From Streptomyces scopuliridis RB72 (lineage in GTDB: Bacteria > Actinomycetota > Actinomycetes > Streptomycetales > Streptomycetaceae), in assembly GCF_000718095.1 (NCBI RefSeq), contig NZ_JOEI01000014.1, forward strand, positions 186,001-250,000: a DNA stretch of 64,000 bases, read 5' to 3'. Positions 23,738 through 32,366 of the stretch are shown here, piece after piece; the stretch's first letter is position 1; each line of letters begins with the position of its first letter. The notes beneath the pieces were generated by a model. The model made no database searches. It saw only the letters and a list, made by a program, of their open reading frames with translations, and was not told where the DNA came from. The translations under genes and the position numbers were made by a program.

Positions 23738-24895
23738 ATGACCACGATGTACGTCTGCCCGGCCGACGGGACCCGCGCACCCGTCGAGTCGCTCGCCTGG
23801 TGCTGCCCCGTCTGCCGGGGCCCCTGGGACCTGGACTTCGAGGCGTCGCCCGTACCTCTGAAGTCCCTTTCCTCCCGGGTCAATTCGCTCTGGCGGTACG
23901 AGGAGGCGCTGCCGCTCTCCGCGCCGGTCACGACGCTCGGCGAGGGCCGTACCCCGCTCGTACCGCTGACCTCGTCCGTCTCCGCCAAGCTCGACTTCCT
24001 GATGCCGACGCTCTCCTTCAAGGACCGAGGCGCGGTGATGCTCGCCGAACTGGCCCGGCGGCTCGGCCCGGAGCGGGTGATCGCCGACAGCAGCGGCAAC
24101 GCGGGCACGGCGATCGCGGCGTACTGCGCACGGGCCGGGCTGCCCTGCACGGTGTACGTGCCCGAGTCCGCCTCGCCCAAGAAGACCGAGCAGATCCGGG
24201 CCCACGGCGCGCGCCTCGAACGCGTGCCGGGTGACCGTGAGGCCACCGCAAGGGCCGCCCGCGCCGCCGCCGGTGAGCCGGGCACGTTCTACGCGAGCCA
24301 TGTCCACAACCCGTACTTCCTGCACGGCACCAAGACCTATGTCTACGAGCTGTGGGAGGACCTCGGCGGACGCCTCCCTGAGACGATCGTCGTACCCGTC
24401 GGCAATGGCACGCTGCTCCTGGGCGCGGCGCTCGCCATCGCCGAACTGTCCGCGCACGGACTCATCGACGGACGCCCCGCGCTGATCGCCGTCCAGGCCG
24501 AAGCGGTCTCACCGCTGGCGACCGCCTTCCGGGCGGGCGCCGAGGAGCTGCGGGCGCCCGCCGAGAGCGCCCCCACCCTGGCCGAGGGCATCGCCATCCC
24601 CAACCCGCCGCGCGCCCGGCAGATCCTGCGGGCCGTACGCGCCTCCGGCGGCACCTTCCGTACCGTGACCGAGGATCAACTGCGCGCCGCGCAGCTCGAT
24701 CTGGCCTCGCGGGGGCTCTTCGTGGAGTCCACGGCCGTGGCCTGCTGGGCGGCGGTACGCGACGAGGGCGACGGGACCAGCGGGGCCGATGAGACCGACC
24801 GGGCCGGCCTCTCCGTCGTCGTACCGCTGTGCGGCGCCGGCGCGAAGACCGGCCTCGCGCCGGCGGCCGGGGCGGGCGGTCAGTCCGCCCAGTAG
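23738..24895 (+). CDS. Threonine synthase-like PLP enzyme
   Basis: 385 residues; ATG at 23738, or the ATG three codons later. A fold-type II pyridoxal-phosphate enzyme: the Schiff-base lysine lies in LSFKDRGAVMLAELARR, the phosphate-binding loop is SSGNAGTAIAAYCARAG, and VPVGNGTLLLGAALAIAEL lies in the PLP-binding domain. The N-terminus has a zinc-ribbon-like pair of CxxC motifs (YVCPADG and WCCPVCRG), seen in archaeal-type threonine synthases. It is not next to hom or thrB, so it may be a second synthase or a diaminopropionate/cysteate-like lyase. Its last codons come from an 18-bp tandem duplication shared with the convergent cupin gene. Confidence 0.8.
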   Translation: MTTMYVCPADGTRAPVESLAWCCPVCRGPWDLDFEASPVPLKSLSSRVNSLWRYEEALPLSAPVTTLGEGRTPLVPLTSSVSAKLDFLMPTLSFKDRGAVMLAELARRLGPERVIADSSGNAGTAIAAYCARAGLPCTVYVPESASPKKTEQIRAHGARLERVPGDREATARAARAAAGEPGTFYASHVHNPYFLHGTKTYVYELWEDLGGRLPETIVVPVGNGTLLLGAALAIAELSAHGLIDGRPALIAVQAEAVSPLATAFRAGAEELRAPAESAPTLAEGIAIPNPPRARQILRAVRASGGTFRTVTEDQLRAAQLDLASRGLFVESTAVACWAAVRDEGDGTSGADETDRAGLSVVVPLCGAGAKTGLAPAAGAGGQSAQ

Positions 24896-24915
24896 GTTCA
24901 GTCCGCCCAGTAGGT
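24880..24915. repeat. Exact 18-bp tandem duplication across two convergent stops
   Basis: TCAGTCCGCCCAGTAGGT occurs at 24880-24897 and again at 24898-24915. The first copy supplies the last codons and the stop of the threonine-synthase-like gene; the second encodes the C-terminal TYWAD and stop of the cupin gene on the other strand. Confidence 0.95.
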
Positions 24916-25380
24916 GTCGTGCCTGATGTAGAAGGCGGACCGTTCCTCCTCCGTCATCCGGCCGACCGTGGAGACCTTTTCGAAGTACTCCTCGCGCGGC
25001 GCCCCCGGCGCGAACAGGATCAGGATCGACGCCGGTTCGTCCGCGTCGTTGCGGAATCCGTGCAGCCCGCCCGGCGGCACGTACAGGAAGTCGCCCTTCT
25101 CCGCGTCGATCCAGCCCTCCCCGGTATAGAGCCGTACGGTCCCGTCGAGTACGTAGAAGGACTCCGAGATCGTCTTGTGGAAGTGCGGTCCCGGCCCGCC
25201 GCCGTGCGGCACCATGTCCATCCGGTACAGCCCGAACTCGCCCCCGGTGGAGCCCGAGGACGCCACGAAATGGGTCCGGCCGCCGGACGGTGACCGCACG
25301 TCGGCGGGGGTGTCGGCGGGCCGGTGGATCATATTGATCTCGCCCTGGTCGCCGGTGTAGCGGGGCTCCGGATACGACAT
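24898..25380 (-). CDS. Cupin-domain protein
   Basis: 160 residues from the ATG at 25380. A single small beta-barrel cupin: motif 1 GPGPHFHKTISESFYVLDG contributes metal ligands (HxH and Glu), and motif 2 is GDFLYVPPGGLHGFRNDADE with the final His. Family members include quercetinase-like dioxygenases, isomerases and metabolite binders; the substrate cannot be predicted here. The C-terminal 40 residues (REEYFEKVSTVGRMTEEERS) are helical and typical of quercetin 2,3-dioxygenase-like bacterial cupins. It is convergent with the threonine-synthase-like gene, with only two bases between the stops. Confidence 0.82.
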   Translation of the reverse strand: MSYPEPRYTGDQGEINMIHRPADTPADVRSPSGGRTHFVASSGSTGGEFGLYRMDMVPHGGGPGPHFHKTISESFYVLDGTVRLYTGEGWIDAEKGDFLYVPPGGLHGFRNDADEPASILILFAPGAPREEYFEKVSTVGRMTEEERSAFYIRHDTYWAD

Positions 25381-25473
25381 GTCCTCTGCTCCCATCAGCC
25401 TGTCAGGCCGTTCAGCCGTTCACCACGCGCGCCGTGCGCACCCGCACCGTACCGGCGTTCCTACGGTCGTTCC

Positions 25474-28119
25474 GTGAGTTTCTCGCCCGCACACGTCCTC
25501 GCACGCCTCCTCACGCCCCTTCTCGCGGGCGCGCTCGTGATCGCCGTCCCCCCGGTCTCGTACGCCGACGGCGGGACCGGCGCCCCGCGCTGCGGGGAGG
25601 AGGCCGACCCCGGCTGGTCGCCCACCGCCACCCGGATCGACCCCGCCGACAGCTACCACGCGTACACCGGAAACGGCTATCTCGGGACGCGCGTTCCGCC
25701 CACGGGCGCCGGTTACGCCGAGACCGGCACCACGACCGGCTGGCCGCTCTACACCCCGCGCTACGACGGCGCCTTCGCGGCCGGGCTGTACGCCCATGAA
25801 CCGTCCGTCACCGCCGACCGCCAGGTCATCGCCGCGCTTCCCGCCTGGACGACCCTGAACGTACGGGTGGGCGGCGAGACGTTCGGGGCGGACAGCCGGA
25901 TCTCGCGCTACCGCCAGAGCGTCCTGCTGCGCTGCGGAGTGGTCCGCACCAGCCTGCGCTGGACGACGGCCGACGGCCGCGCCACCGACCTGACGTACGA
26001 GATCCTCACCGACCGCTCCGACCCGCACACCGGCGCCGTACGGCTGCGCCTGACCCCGCGCTGGACCGGGGCGGTGGACCTCGACGGAGGTCTCGACTGG
26101 CGCGGCGCGCGGCGCGTCACCCGCACCGGGCCGGAGGACGGGTCCCGTTCCCGGGACGGATCGCGGGACAGGCGGGGCGGGAGCGTCGACACCTTCCGGG
26201 CGAACGGTACGGGGACGGCGGGCGCCGTCGCCACGGCCCTGCGGCCCGACGTCCGGGGGCCGGTCACGGTCCGGGCGGACCGTACGTACGACTTCGTGAA
26301 GTACGTCGGCGTCGATACGGCCCTCACCTCGCGCGACCCGCGCGCCGCCGCCGTGGACGCGTCCCGGCGGGCGGCCGGGCGCGGCTGGCCCGCGCTGTTC
26401 GCCGCCAACGAGGCCGCCTGGGCGCCCCTGTGGGCGGCCGATGTCGACGTACCGGGGCAGCCGGAGCTCCAGGCGTGGCTGCGCGCGGCCCAGTACGGGC
26501 TGCTGGCCGGCGCCCGCGAGGGATCCGCCGACAGCCTCGCGCCGACCGGGCTGAGCAGCGACAACTACGCGGGCCTGGTCTTCTGGGACGCCGAGACGTG
26601 GATGTTCCCGGGCCTGCTGGTCACCCGCCCCGAACTGGCCCGCATCGTCGTCGAGTACCGCTACCGCACCCGCGCCGCGGCGGCCGAGAACGCCGGGAAG
26701 CTCGGCTTCAAGGGGCTGTTCTACCCATGGACCAGCGGGGGCCCGGGCAAGATCTGGCAGGAGTGCCAGAGCTGGAACCCGCCGCACTGCGTCACGCAGA
26801 ACCACCTCCAGAGCGATATCGCGCTCGCCGTCCGGCAGTACTACGAGGCGACCGGCGACCGGGCCTGGCTGCGGGAGCGCGGCTGGCCGCTGCTGAAGGG
26901 GATCGCGGAGTTCTGGGCCTCCCGGGTCACGGCCAACGACGACGGCAGTTACTCGGTCAAGGAGGTGGCGGGCCCCGACGAGTACAGCAACGGCGTCACC
27001 GACGGGGTCTTCACGAACGCGGGCGCCGCCACCGTACTGCGCGACGCCACCCGTACGGCCGCGCTCGTCGGGGAACGGGCCCCCGCGCGGTGGACGGACA
27101 TCGCCGACCGGATCCGCATCCCGTACGACGCGCGGCGCGGCATCTATCTCCAGTACGCGGGGTACGACGGCTCGCGGATCAAACAGGCGGACACGGTCCT
27201 GCTGACCTATCCGCTGGAGTGGCCGATGCCCGCCGGGGCCGCCGCGGCCACCCTCGACTACTACGCCGAGCGCACGGACCCGGACGGGCCCGCGATGACG
27301 GACTCGGTCCACGCGATCGACGCCGCCGCCATCGGGGAGCCGGGGTGCGCGGCGTACACGTACCTCCAGCGAGCGGTCCGGCCGTTCGTCCGGGGGCCGT
27401 TCGCGCTCTTCTCGGAGGCGCGCGGCGACAAGGCGGGGGCGGACGATCCGCACTCCGGCTCGCCCGCGCAGGACTTCCTCACCGGAAAGGGTGGTTTCCT
27501 CCAGGTCTTCACGCACGGGCTGACGGGGCTGCGGCTGCGCGCCGACGGCGTACGGCTGGACCCCACGCTGCCGCCGCAACTGGCGAACGGCGTGCGCCTG
27601 CGCGGGCTGCGCTGGCAGGGGCGTACGTACGACCTGACCATCGGCGCCCGCGAGACGACGGTCCGGCTGACGTCCGGCGCCCCGTTCACCGTGCACACCC
27701 CGGCCGGCGACCGGCGGCTGAGCTCGGTCCTCACGCTGCCCACCCGCCGCCCGGACCTCTCCCCGACGCCGAACGCGGCCCGCTGCCGCCCGGCGACCGC
27801 CACCTCGGAGGAGCCCGGCCTGTACGCGGCGGCCGCCATCGACGGCAGCCCGGCCACCTCTTGGGTGCCCTCGGACGCCACGGCCGCGCTCTCGGTGGAT
27901 CTGGGCCGTACGGTCACGGTCGCGTCGGTCACCCCGCGCTGGACGGACCCGCGCCCGGCGTCGTACGAGGTGGACACCTCGGCGGACGGAGCGAACTGGC
28001 AGCCACTGCGACCGGGGACGCCGGCGCGGCACATCCGGGTGACGGTGCACGCGCCGGGGGGCGAACGACGGTCGGGGATCAGCGAGCTGACGGTGAGTAC
28101 GGGTGACGGGGGGCGGTGA
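25474..28119 (+). CDS. Secreted GH65-family enzyme (acid trehalase-like) with C-terminal F5/8C-like domain
   Basis: 881 residues from a GTG at 25474, chosen because the product then begins with a signal peptide (VLARLLTPLLAGALVIAVPP, cleavage near SYADGG). Order: N-terminal beta-sandwich (~45-300), (alpha/alpha)6 catalytic barrel (~310-690) and C-terminal discoidin/F5/8C-like carbohydrate-binding domain (~760-875). The general acid is Glu503 in EVAGPDEYSNGV, and DNYAGLVFWDAETWMFP is a GH65 signature. The family holds phosphorylases (trehalose, kojibiose, maltose) and hydrolases. A secreted form with no access to cytoplasmic phosphate favours a hydrolase such as acid trehalase. Confidence 0.85.
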   Translation: MSFSPAHVLARLLTPLLAGALVIAVPPVSYADGGTGAPRCGEEADPGWSPTATRIDPADSYHAYTGNGYLGTRVPPTGAGYAETGTTTGWPLYTPRYDGAFAAGLYAHEPSVTADRQVIAALPAWTTLNVRVGGETFGADSRISRYRQSVLLRCGVVRTSLRWTTADGRATDLTYEILTDRSDPHTGAVRLRLTPRWTGAVDLDGGLDWRGARRVTRTGPEDGSRSRDGSRDRRGGSVDTFRANGTGTAGAVATALRPDVRGPVTVRADRTYDFVKYVGVDTALTSRDPRAAAVDASRRAAGRGWPALFAANEAAWAPLWAADVDVPGQPELQAWLRAAQYGLLAGAREGSADSLAPTGLSSDNYAGLVFWDAETWMFPGLLVTRPELARIVVEYRYRTRAAAAENAGKLGFKGLFYPWTSGGPGKIWQECQSWNPPHCVTQNHLQSDIALAVRQYYEATGDRAWLRERGWPLLKGIAEFWASRVTANDDGSYSVKEVAGPDEYSNGVTDGVFTNAGAATVLRDATRTAALVGERAPARWTDIADRIRIPYDARRGIYLQYAGYDGSRIKQADTVLLTYPLEWPMPAGAAAATLDYYAERTDPDGPAMTDSVHAIDAAAIGEPGCAAYTYLQRAVRPFVRGPFALFSEARGDKAGADDPHSGSPAQDFLTGKGGFLQVFTHGLTGLRLRADGVRLDPTLPPQLANGVRLRGLRWQGRTYDLTIGARETTVRLTSGAPFTVHTPAGDRRLSSVLTLPTRRPDLSPTPNAARCRPATATSEEPGLYAAAAIDGSPATSWVPSDATAALSVDLGRTVTVASVTPRWTDPRPASYEVDTSADGANWQPLRPGTPARHIRVTVHAPGGERRSGISELTVSTGDGGR

Positions 28120-28164
28120 GCCAGCAGGGCCGAGCTTATCGAAGCCGAGAAGTATTCTTGACAG

Positions 28165-28170
28165 TATACT
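28165..28170 (+). promoter_or_regulatory. -10 box of a leaderless promoter for the toxin-antitoxin operon
   Basis: TATACT lies six bases before the GTG start at 28177, so transcription should begin at or next to the start codon. No Shine-Dalgarno sequence is present. The surrounding AGTATACT is itself palindromic, as expected of an autoregulated antitoxin operator. No good -35 box is visible at the usual distance. Confidence 0.65.
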
Positions 28171-28176
28171 CTTCTT

Positions 28177-28461
28177 GTGGATACCACCATCAAGATCGAC
28201 TCGAAGGCGCGCGACCAGCTCGCGGCGCTCGCCCAGGCCCGCGGAACCACGATGCGCGCACTCATCGAGGGGTTCGCCGCCTCCGCCCTTACCCCCCGCC
28301 AGCTCCAGGAACGCGCCGAACGCACCCGCGCGTTCCTGGATACCGAATTCGGGCACCGTCTCGGCGAGGAGGAAACCGCGGCTCTACGCGCCCGGATGCG
28401 CGAGGCCCACGCAGCACACCGCAGCGCCCTGCGCAATGCCGGTGTCGACGAGGCGGCGTGA
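28177..28461 (+). CDS. Ribbon-helix-helix-type antitoxin
   Basis: 94 residues from a GTG, apparently leaderless. The N-terminus TTIKIDSKARDQLAALAQAR followed by GTTMRALIEGFAA is a ribbon-helix-helix DNA-binding domain like the MazE7/VapB antitoxins of actinobacteria. The C-terminal half is charged and helical (EETAALRARMREAHAAHR), suitable for wrapping a toxin. Its stop overlaps the start of the PIN-like gene in GTGA, the usual coupling in toxin-antitoxin operons. Confidence 0.8.
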   Translation: MDTTIKIDSKARDQLAALAQARGTTMRALIEGFAASALTPRQLQERAERTRAFLDTEFGHRLGEEETAALRARMREAHAAHRSALRNAGVDEAA

Positions 28462-28844
28462 ACCTCGATCACTACATTCTCGACACCGACACCCTCCTTG
28501 CCCTCGGCGGCAACAAGCAGGTGTCCGGCCTGATCCACATCGCGAGCGAAGACGCGTTCGTACGCCTGTGGGTCCCCATCACAAGCGCCCTGGAAGCCGA
28601 ACGGCACCGTGCGGGCATCATCGACTACATCGGCATCCTGGACACTCTCCATACCCTCGACACCGACTACGAGGCAGCGCACGCGATCGCGGAACTCCAC
28701 AGCCAGAGCATCCCGATCGGGGTGGCGGCGGCCGTCCACGCCGCACGCCCCACGATCAACCGCCCTGAGGGCGCGCTCGTCGCCACGGTCACCGCAGACG
28801 CGTACGAGGGACTCGGTGTCCCCGTGATGGACCTCAACCGCTGA
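28458..28844 (+). CDS. PIN-domain-like toxin of the toxin-antitoxin pair
   Basis: 128 residues from the GTG at 28458. The start HYILDTDTLLALGGNK resembles the first acidic strand of a PIN RNase, with Asp residues, and the late segment ALVATVTADAYEGLGVPVMD resembles the C-terminal strand and helix. A middle acidic residue is present in ITSALEAERHRAG. The conserved late Asp pair is weak, so the fold assignment is moderate. It probably cleaves RNA unless held by the upstream antitoxin. The pair lies just outside the left end of the island. Confidence 0.65.
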   Translation: MNLDHYILDTDTLLALGGNKQVSGLIHIASEDAFVRLWVPITSALEAERHRAGIIDYIGILDTLHTLDTDYEAAHAIAELHSQSIPIGVAAAVHAARPTINRPEGALVATVTADAYEGLGVPVMDLNR

Positions 28845-28875
28845 TGCGCACCCGGCTCCGAGCGCCCCGCAACGA

Positions 28876-28899
28876 GGCCGACCCAGGATGGGGCCGGCC
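28876..28899 (-). terminator. Orphan hairpin next to the ychF fragment
   Basis: GGCCGACCC and GGGCCGGCC arms lie downstream (in minus-strand terms) of the ychF 3'-end fragment, in the same relative place as the hairpin behind intact ychF at 36981-37010. It is probably the original ychF terminator. Confidence 0.55.
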
Positions 28900-28949
28900 C
28901 GGTAGACCTACGTGTTCGCCAGGACGTCACATCGATGCCAGGGCGAGCG

Positions 28950-28982
28950 CTAAACGTTGAAGCGGAACTCCACCACATCTCC
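28950..28982 (-). pseudogene. Orphan ychF 3'-end fragment (attachment-site copy)
   Basis: On the minus strand it encodes [10 protein letters not shown] and a TAG stop, the exact C-terminus of the intact YchF at 37059. All seven base differences from that copy fall at third codon positions. The core TTGAAGCGGAA (28957-28967) is identical in both. It is not a functional gene by itself. Confidence 0.8.
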
Positions 28983-29007
28983 TGTGACCTGCGGAAATGC
29001 GAAGTCA

Positions 29008-29031
29008 TCCCAGCACCATCCCAGCACGGGA
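29008..29031 (+). repeat. 24-bp direct repeat, left copy
   Basis: Identical to 36950-36973 and built of two CCCAGCAC units (CCCAGCAC-CAT-CCCAGCAC). It lies 25 bases inside the ychF fragment. It may be an integrase arm-binding site. Confidence 0.75.
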
Positions 29032-29175
29032 TCCACGACGAAGCACGAGAAGGACTCAGGGTCGCCAACGCTACGCAACAGAGACGGCAAGGAGCCGAGG
29101 TCTGTGGGACTTCTCCGCAACGTCTGCAACCTGATCGTACTCACCAGCTCCCTTGCCTCGCCTGCCATCCGTCAC

Positions 29176-30594
29176 TCACAGTGGCCAAGCGGCCAGCAAA
29201 TCGCCGGGGCCGTAGGCAGCGTCGAGCCCCGGACAGTCGACTCCACTGCGCGAGACCGCCACGACTGGAACAGGTTCGTCGGTAAGGGCGGCCCGGTGTC
29301 GATGGAGAGCGGCCAGGTCATGCCGGTCGAAGGGCGACTGCTCCAGCCACTTGATGGAGCCGACGAAGAGCAGCTCCTTGGCAATGGGGGCGCGGTCCGC
29401 CCCGACGATGTCGATCTCCACGTTGTTGGTGCGGGTCCAGTAGCCGCCGACTGCGGGCGCTGCGGGGAGTCGGTCGTCGGGCAGTATCCGGGCGAGCGCC
29501 TCTCGGATGAGCGGCTCGACCGCCCGGCCGCGCCAGCTGGTCCAGCTCTCCCGGATCCGCGCCAAGGTCAGATCGCCCCGCCCTCGCTCGATCTCCTCCA
29601 TGGATGGGCCGAGCAAGTGCAGCCAAAACCGCAGGTAGGGATCTGCCACCCGGTAGCGGCGATCCTTCGACGGACGCAGCGATACGGGCAGCTCCGCAGC
29701 GACGATGCGCTTGTCCGTCAGCAGTTCCAGCGCTCGCTGCAGCGGCGTGGCCCCGATCCCGCCGGCCGCACGGGCAATGTTGGTGAAGGTCCGCTCGCCA
29801 CTTCCAATGGCCGCCAGCACCGTACGCGCCTGGGCCTGCGGGGGGAATTCGGCAGCCAGCGAGCGCTCGGCCGACACCAGGAGGGCAGAGACCGGATCAC
29901 TCAGCGCCTCGCCGAGGAAGTCCCACAGCCCCTCCCCTCTCGGCCACTCCGCGCAGATCAGCGGCAGCCCGCCGGTGACCAGCACGGCGTCGAAGGCTTC
30001 CGCCGGTTCCAGCCCGAGCATCCTCCCCACCTCGGCGGGGTTCAGCGGCCCTAGCACCATCTCCCGGCCGCGCTGATGGAAGGGGCGTCCATAGCTGTTC
30101 AGAGCCTCCATCATCGACAGATCGGAGCCGATGAGGACCAGCAGCACCGGCTTGGTCTCCAACACCCGGTCCCAGGCCCGTTGCAGCATCCCCTCAAAGG
30201 CGCCATCGGCGTCCATCAGGTACGGCACCTCGTCGATGACCAGCACGCTCGCCCGATCGGCGGGCAGCGCCGCAGCCAGCACATCGAACGCGGCGTCCCA
30301 GCTCTCCGGCCGTGCGGCGGCCACCAGCCCCGCCAACGGCAGCGTCGACGCTCGGGCGTCCCGGGCCAGCCGTGCCAGATCATCCCTGGGGGACGCACCG
30401 ATCGCCGCGTAGAACAAGAACGGAGCTCCGGAGCGCTCCGCAAACCGCTCGACCAGTCGCGACTTGCCCACCCGGCGCCGCCCACGCAACATCACGCACC
30501 GACCGGGCCGCTCCCCGCCAACCCCTGCCGCCACCTTCTGCAGCTCTCGCTCCAACGTCGCCAGCTCCTGCCGACGGCCTACGAAATCCACCAC
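29176..30594 (-). CDS. AAA ATPase with DUF234-like C-terminus (archaeal ATPase family)
   Basis: 472 residues from a GTG at 30594 with GGAGGT 9 bases upstream; the frame is open further but without such a site. The N-terminus VVDFVGRRQELATLERELQ is typical of the archaeal-type ATPase family. Walker A is GRRRVGKS (38-45), Walker B SVLVIDEVPYL, and a sensor segment is VLLVLIGSDLSMMEAL. A winged-helix region (ALELLTDKRIVAAELPVSL) precedes a DUF234-like tail with NNVEIDIVGAD and LFVGSIKW, which looks like a PD-(D/E)XK nuclease core. Family members are common in mobile regions; function unknown. It diverges from the HTH regulator inside the island. Confidence 0.8.
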   Translation of the reverse strand: MVDFVGRRQELATLERELQKVAAGVGGERPGRCVMLRGRRRVGKSRLVERFAERSGAPFLFYAAIGASPRDDLARLARDARASTLPLAGLVAAARPESWDAAFDVLAAALPADRASVLVIDEVPYLMDADGAFEGMLQRAWDRVLETKPVLLVLIGSDLSMMEALNSYGRPFHQRGREMVLGPLNPAEVGRMLGLEPAEAFDAVLVTGGLPLICAEWPRGEGLWDFLGEALSDPVSALLVSAERSLAAEFPPQAQARTVLAAIGSGERTFTNIARAAGGIGATPLQRALELLTDKRIVAAELPVSLRPSKDRRYRVADPYLRFWLHLLGPSMEEIERGRGDLTLARIRESWTSWRGRAVEPLIREALARILPDDRLPAAPAVGGYWTRTNNVEIDIVGADRAPIAKELLFVGSIKWLEQSPFDRHDLAALHRHRAALTDEPVPVVAVSRSGVDCPGLDAAYGPGDLLAAWPL

Positions 30595-31118
30595 GACCGG
30601 TCGACCTCCACTCACGGCACTAACGATAATGTTAGTAACATAGACGTTAGCAGAGCATTTTCGCCGATTGTCGCTCACGGTCACGAGTAGCTCCTGCCGC
30701 TTGCGGGCGATCTTCGGCTCGAACGAGCCCTTACCGTCGCGGGGCACGGCTACCCGACCGGACCGACGCATCTTCCTTGATCAGGAATTACACCGAACGA
30801 TTTACAGTCCCCTCTGCGGCGCGATCGACACAGCCTCATCCCCTGTCATTCTCGATTACTTTGTCCCGATCGCGGTCGACTCCGGTCACGGCAAGGAACA
30901 GACGGAGAACAGCGGGGAACAGAAGAGGCAACGGGCAACCCCGCCGAACCCTGATTCCTGAGGCGTACCTCGTGCCAAACTCACTCTCGGATGCGAAGCG
31001 AAACGGCTCCGTCACGACGGGTGTTCACCGTCGGTCTTCGTGTCGGCCAGTGAACGTCGAACGAAAGTTCCCCGTGAGGGCGCACGGCTCTCACGGTCGC
31101 TGTTCAAGGGGGAGGGTA
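30595..31118. promoter_or_regulatory. Divergent promoter region inside the island
   Basis: 524 bp between the ATPase and HTH gene starts with no convincing gene. Near the ATPase start it is AT-rich for this genome and has nested palindromes at 30620-30650: CTAAC-GATAAT-GTTAG and GTTAGTAAC, with a further TTAG. These could be an operator and promoter for the ATPase gene. Confidence 0.5.
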
Positions 31119-32366
31119 ATGATGAGTACAACTTTACGTTTTGGCCCGGAACTTCGCCGTTTACGACAGGAAGCGGGGCTTACTCTGACCGAGTTTTCCG
31201 TGGCGCTCAACTACGACAAGGGGCACCTCAGCAAGGTCGAGCGCGGGGAGCGTTCCGCGTCCCCCGAACTGGCCCGGCGGTGCGACGCCTTCCTCGGCGC
31301 GAACGGCGAGCTGCAGCGCCTCGTCGTACGCCCCGAGACCGACTCGGACACCACCGAAACCCCCGCCACCCCGAGCCTCTGGCTCGTCGGGCGCCGGGCG
31401 GTCCTCGCGGCGGGTACGGGGTCGCTGATCGACCTCGGCCTGAAACTCGGCGGTCAGACGTCCTCTGCCGCCGACCCCCTCCTTCCCTCCTTCCGCGCGC
31501 AGTTCGACCAGCTACGAAAGCTCGGCCAGTCCACCGCGCCGAAGGTCCTGCTTCCCCTGCTGGAGACGCAGACGCGCACGGTCGCCGGGCTGGCCGCCGA
31601 CACCCCGGCCGCCACTCGGGCCCCCGCGCTCCTGCTCGCGTCGCGGTTCGCGGAGTTCACCGGCTGGATGGCCCAGGAGGCCGGGGACAGCGGCGCGGCG
31701 CTCGGCTGGACCGGTGAGGCCGCCGAACTGGCGCGCGCCGGGGGCGATCCGTACCTCGGTTCCTACGCGCTCGTGCGACGCGCCCTGGTCACGCTCTACG
31801 GCGGGGACGCCGCGGGCACCGTCGCCCTGGCCCGCCGGGCCCAGAGCGACGAACTCCCGCCGCGCATCCGGGGACTCGCAGCCCAGCGGGAGGCGCAGGG
31901 ACACGCGCTCGTCGGCGACGAACGCAACTGCCTCCGCAGCCTCGACAGGGCGCGGGAGCTGCTCGACAGCGACGACGCCCGCAGCGGCGCCGAGCCCATG
32001 ATCGGCACCACCCACGTGAGCGATCCGGCGGCGATGTCGACCGGCTGGTGCCTGCACGACCTCGGCCGTCCCAAGGCCGCCGCCGAGGTACTCGACCGGG
32101 AGTACCGCCGCCTCCCGCCGCACGCGCTGCGTACCCGCGCCCGGTACGGCTTCCGCCGGTCCTTGGCCCATGCCGCCTCGGGGGAGGTCGAGCACGCGTG
32201 CGCGATCGCCGGGGATCTCCTGGAAGTGATGCCGGCCGTGCCCTCGGCGACGGTGAACAGCGACGTCCGGCGTCTCGCACGGGAACTCTCCCGGTTCCGG
32301 AGCAGCCGCGCCGTACGTGATCTGCAGCCCGCGCTGGCACGCGTGCTCGCCCCCGCGCACGACTGA
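31119..32366 (+). CDS. XRE-family HTH regulator with TPR-like region
   Basis: 415 residues from an ATG with a GGGGGAGG ribosome site. The N-terminal helix-turn-helix is FGPELRRLRQEAGLTLTEFS then YDKGHLSKVERGERSASPEL. A short segment GRRAVLAAGTGSLIDLG looks like a Tat signal but is internal and typical of this actinobacterial family. Residues ~150-410 form helical repeats, rich in Ala and Arg, of the TPR/sensor type. It is the first gene of the plus-strand half of the island and precedes the TIR operon by 311 bp, so it is the natural candidate to control that operon. Confidence 0.8.
   Translation: MMSTTLRFGPELRRLRQEAGLTLTEFSVALNYDKGHLSKVERGERSASPELARRCDAFLGANGELQRLVVRPETDSDTTETPATPSLWLVGRRAVLAAGTGSLIDLGLKLGGQTSSAADPLLPSFRAQFDQLRKLGQSTAPKVLLPLLETQTRTVAGLAADTPAATRAPALLLASRFAEFTGWMAQEAGDSGAALGWTGEAAELARAGGDPYLGSYALVRRALVTLYGGDAAGTVALARRAQSDELPPRIRGLAAQREAQGHALVGDERNCLRSLDRARELLDSDDARSGAEPMIGTTHVSDPAAMSTGWCLHDLGRPKAAAEVLDREYRRLPPHALRTRARYGFRRSLAHAASGEVEHACAIAGDLLEVMPAVPSATVNSDVRRLARELSRFRSSRAVRDLQPALARVLAPAHD

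Noticed and set aside
25420..28356. Long open frame on the minus strand opposite the GH65 gene
   Set aside because: High-GC codon bias keeps the antisense frame open; its product has no recognisable motif, whereas the plus-strand product has GH65 catalytic motifs.
28950..29168. A 72-codon minus-strand gene ending in the YchF C-terminus
   Set aside because: Only the last ten codons match YchF and the rest has no recognisable content, so it is an attachment-site fragment and not a gene.
30668..30961. Small plus-strand gene between the ATPase and the HTH regulator
   Set aside because: No ribosome site, no recognisable product and atypical composition; treated as divergent promoter sequence.
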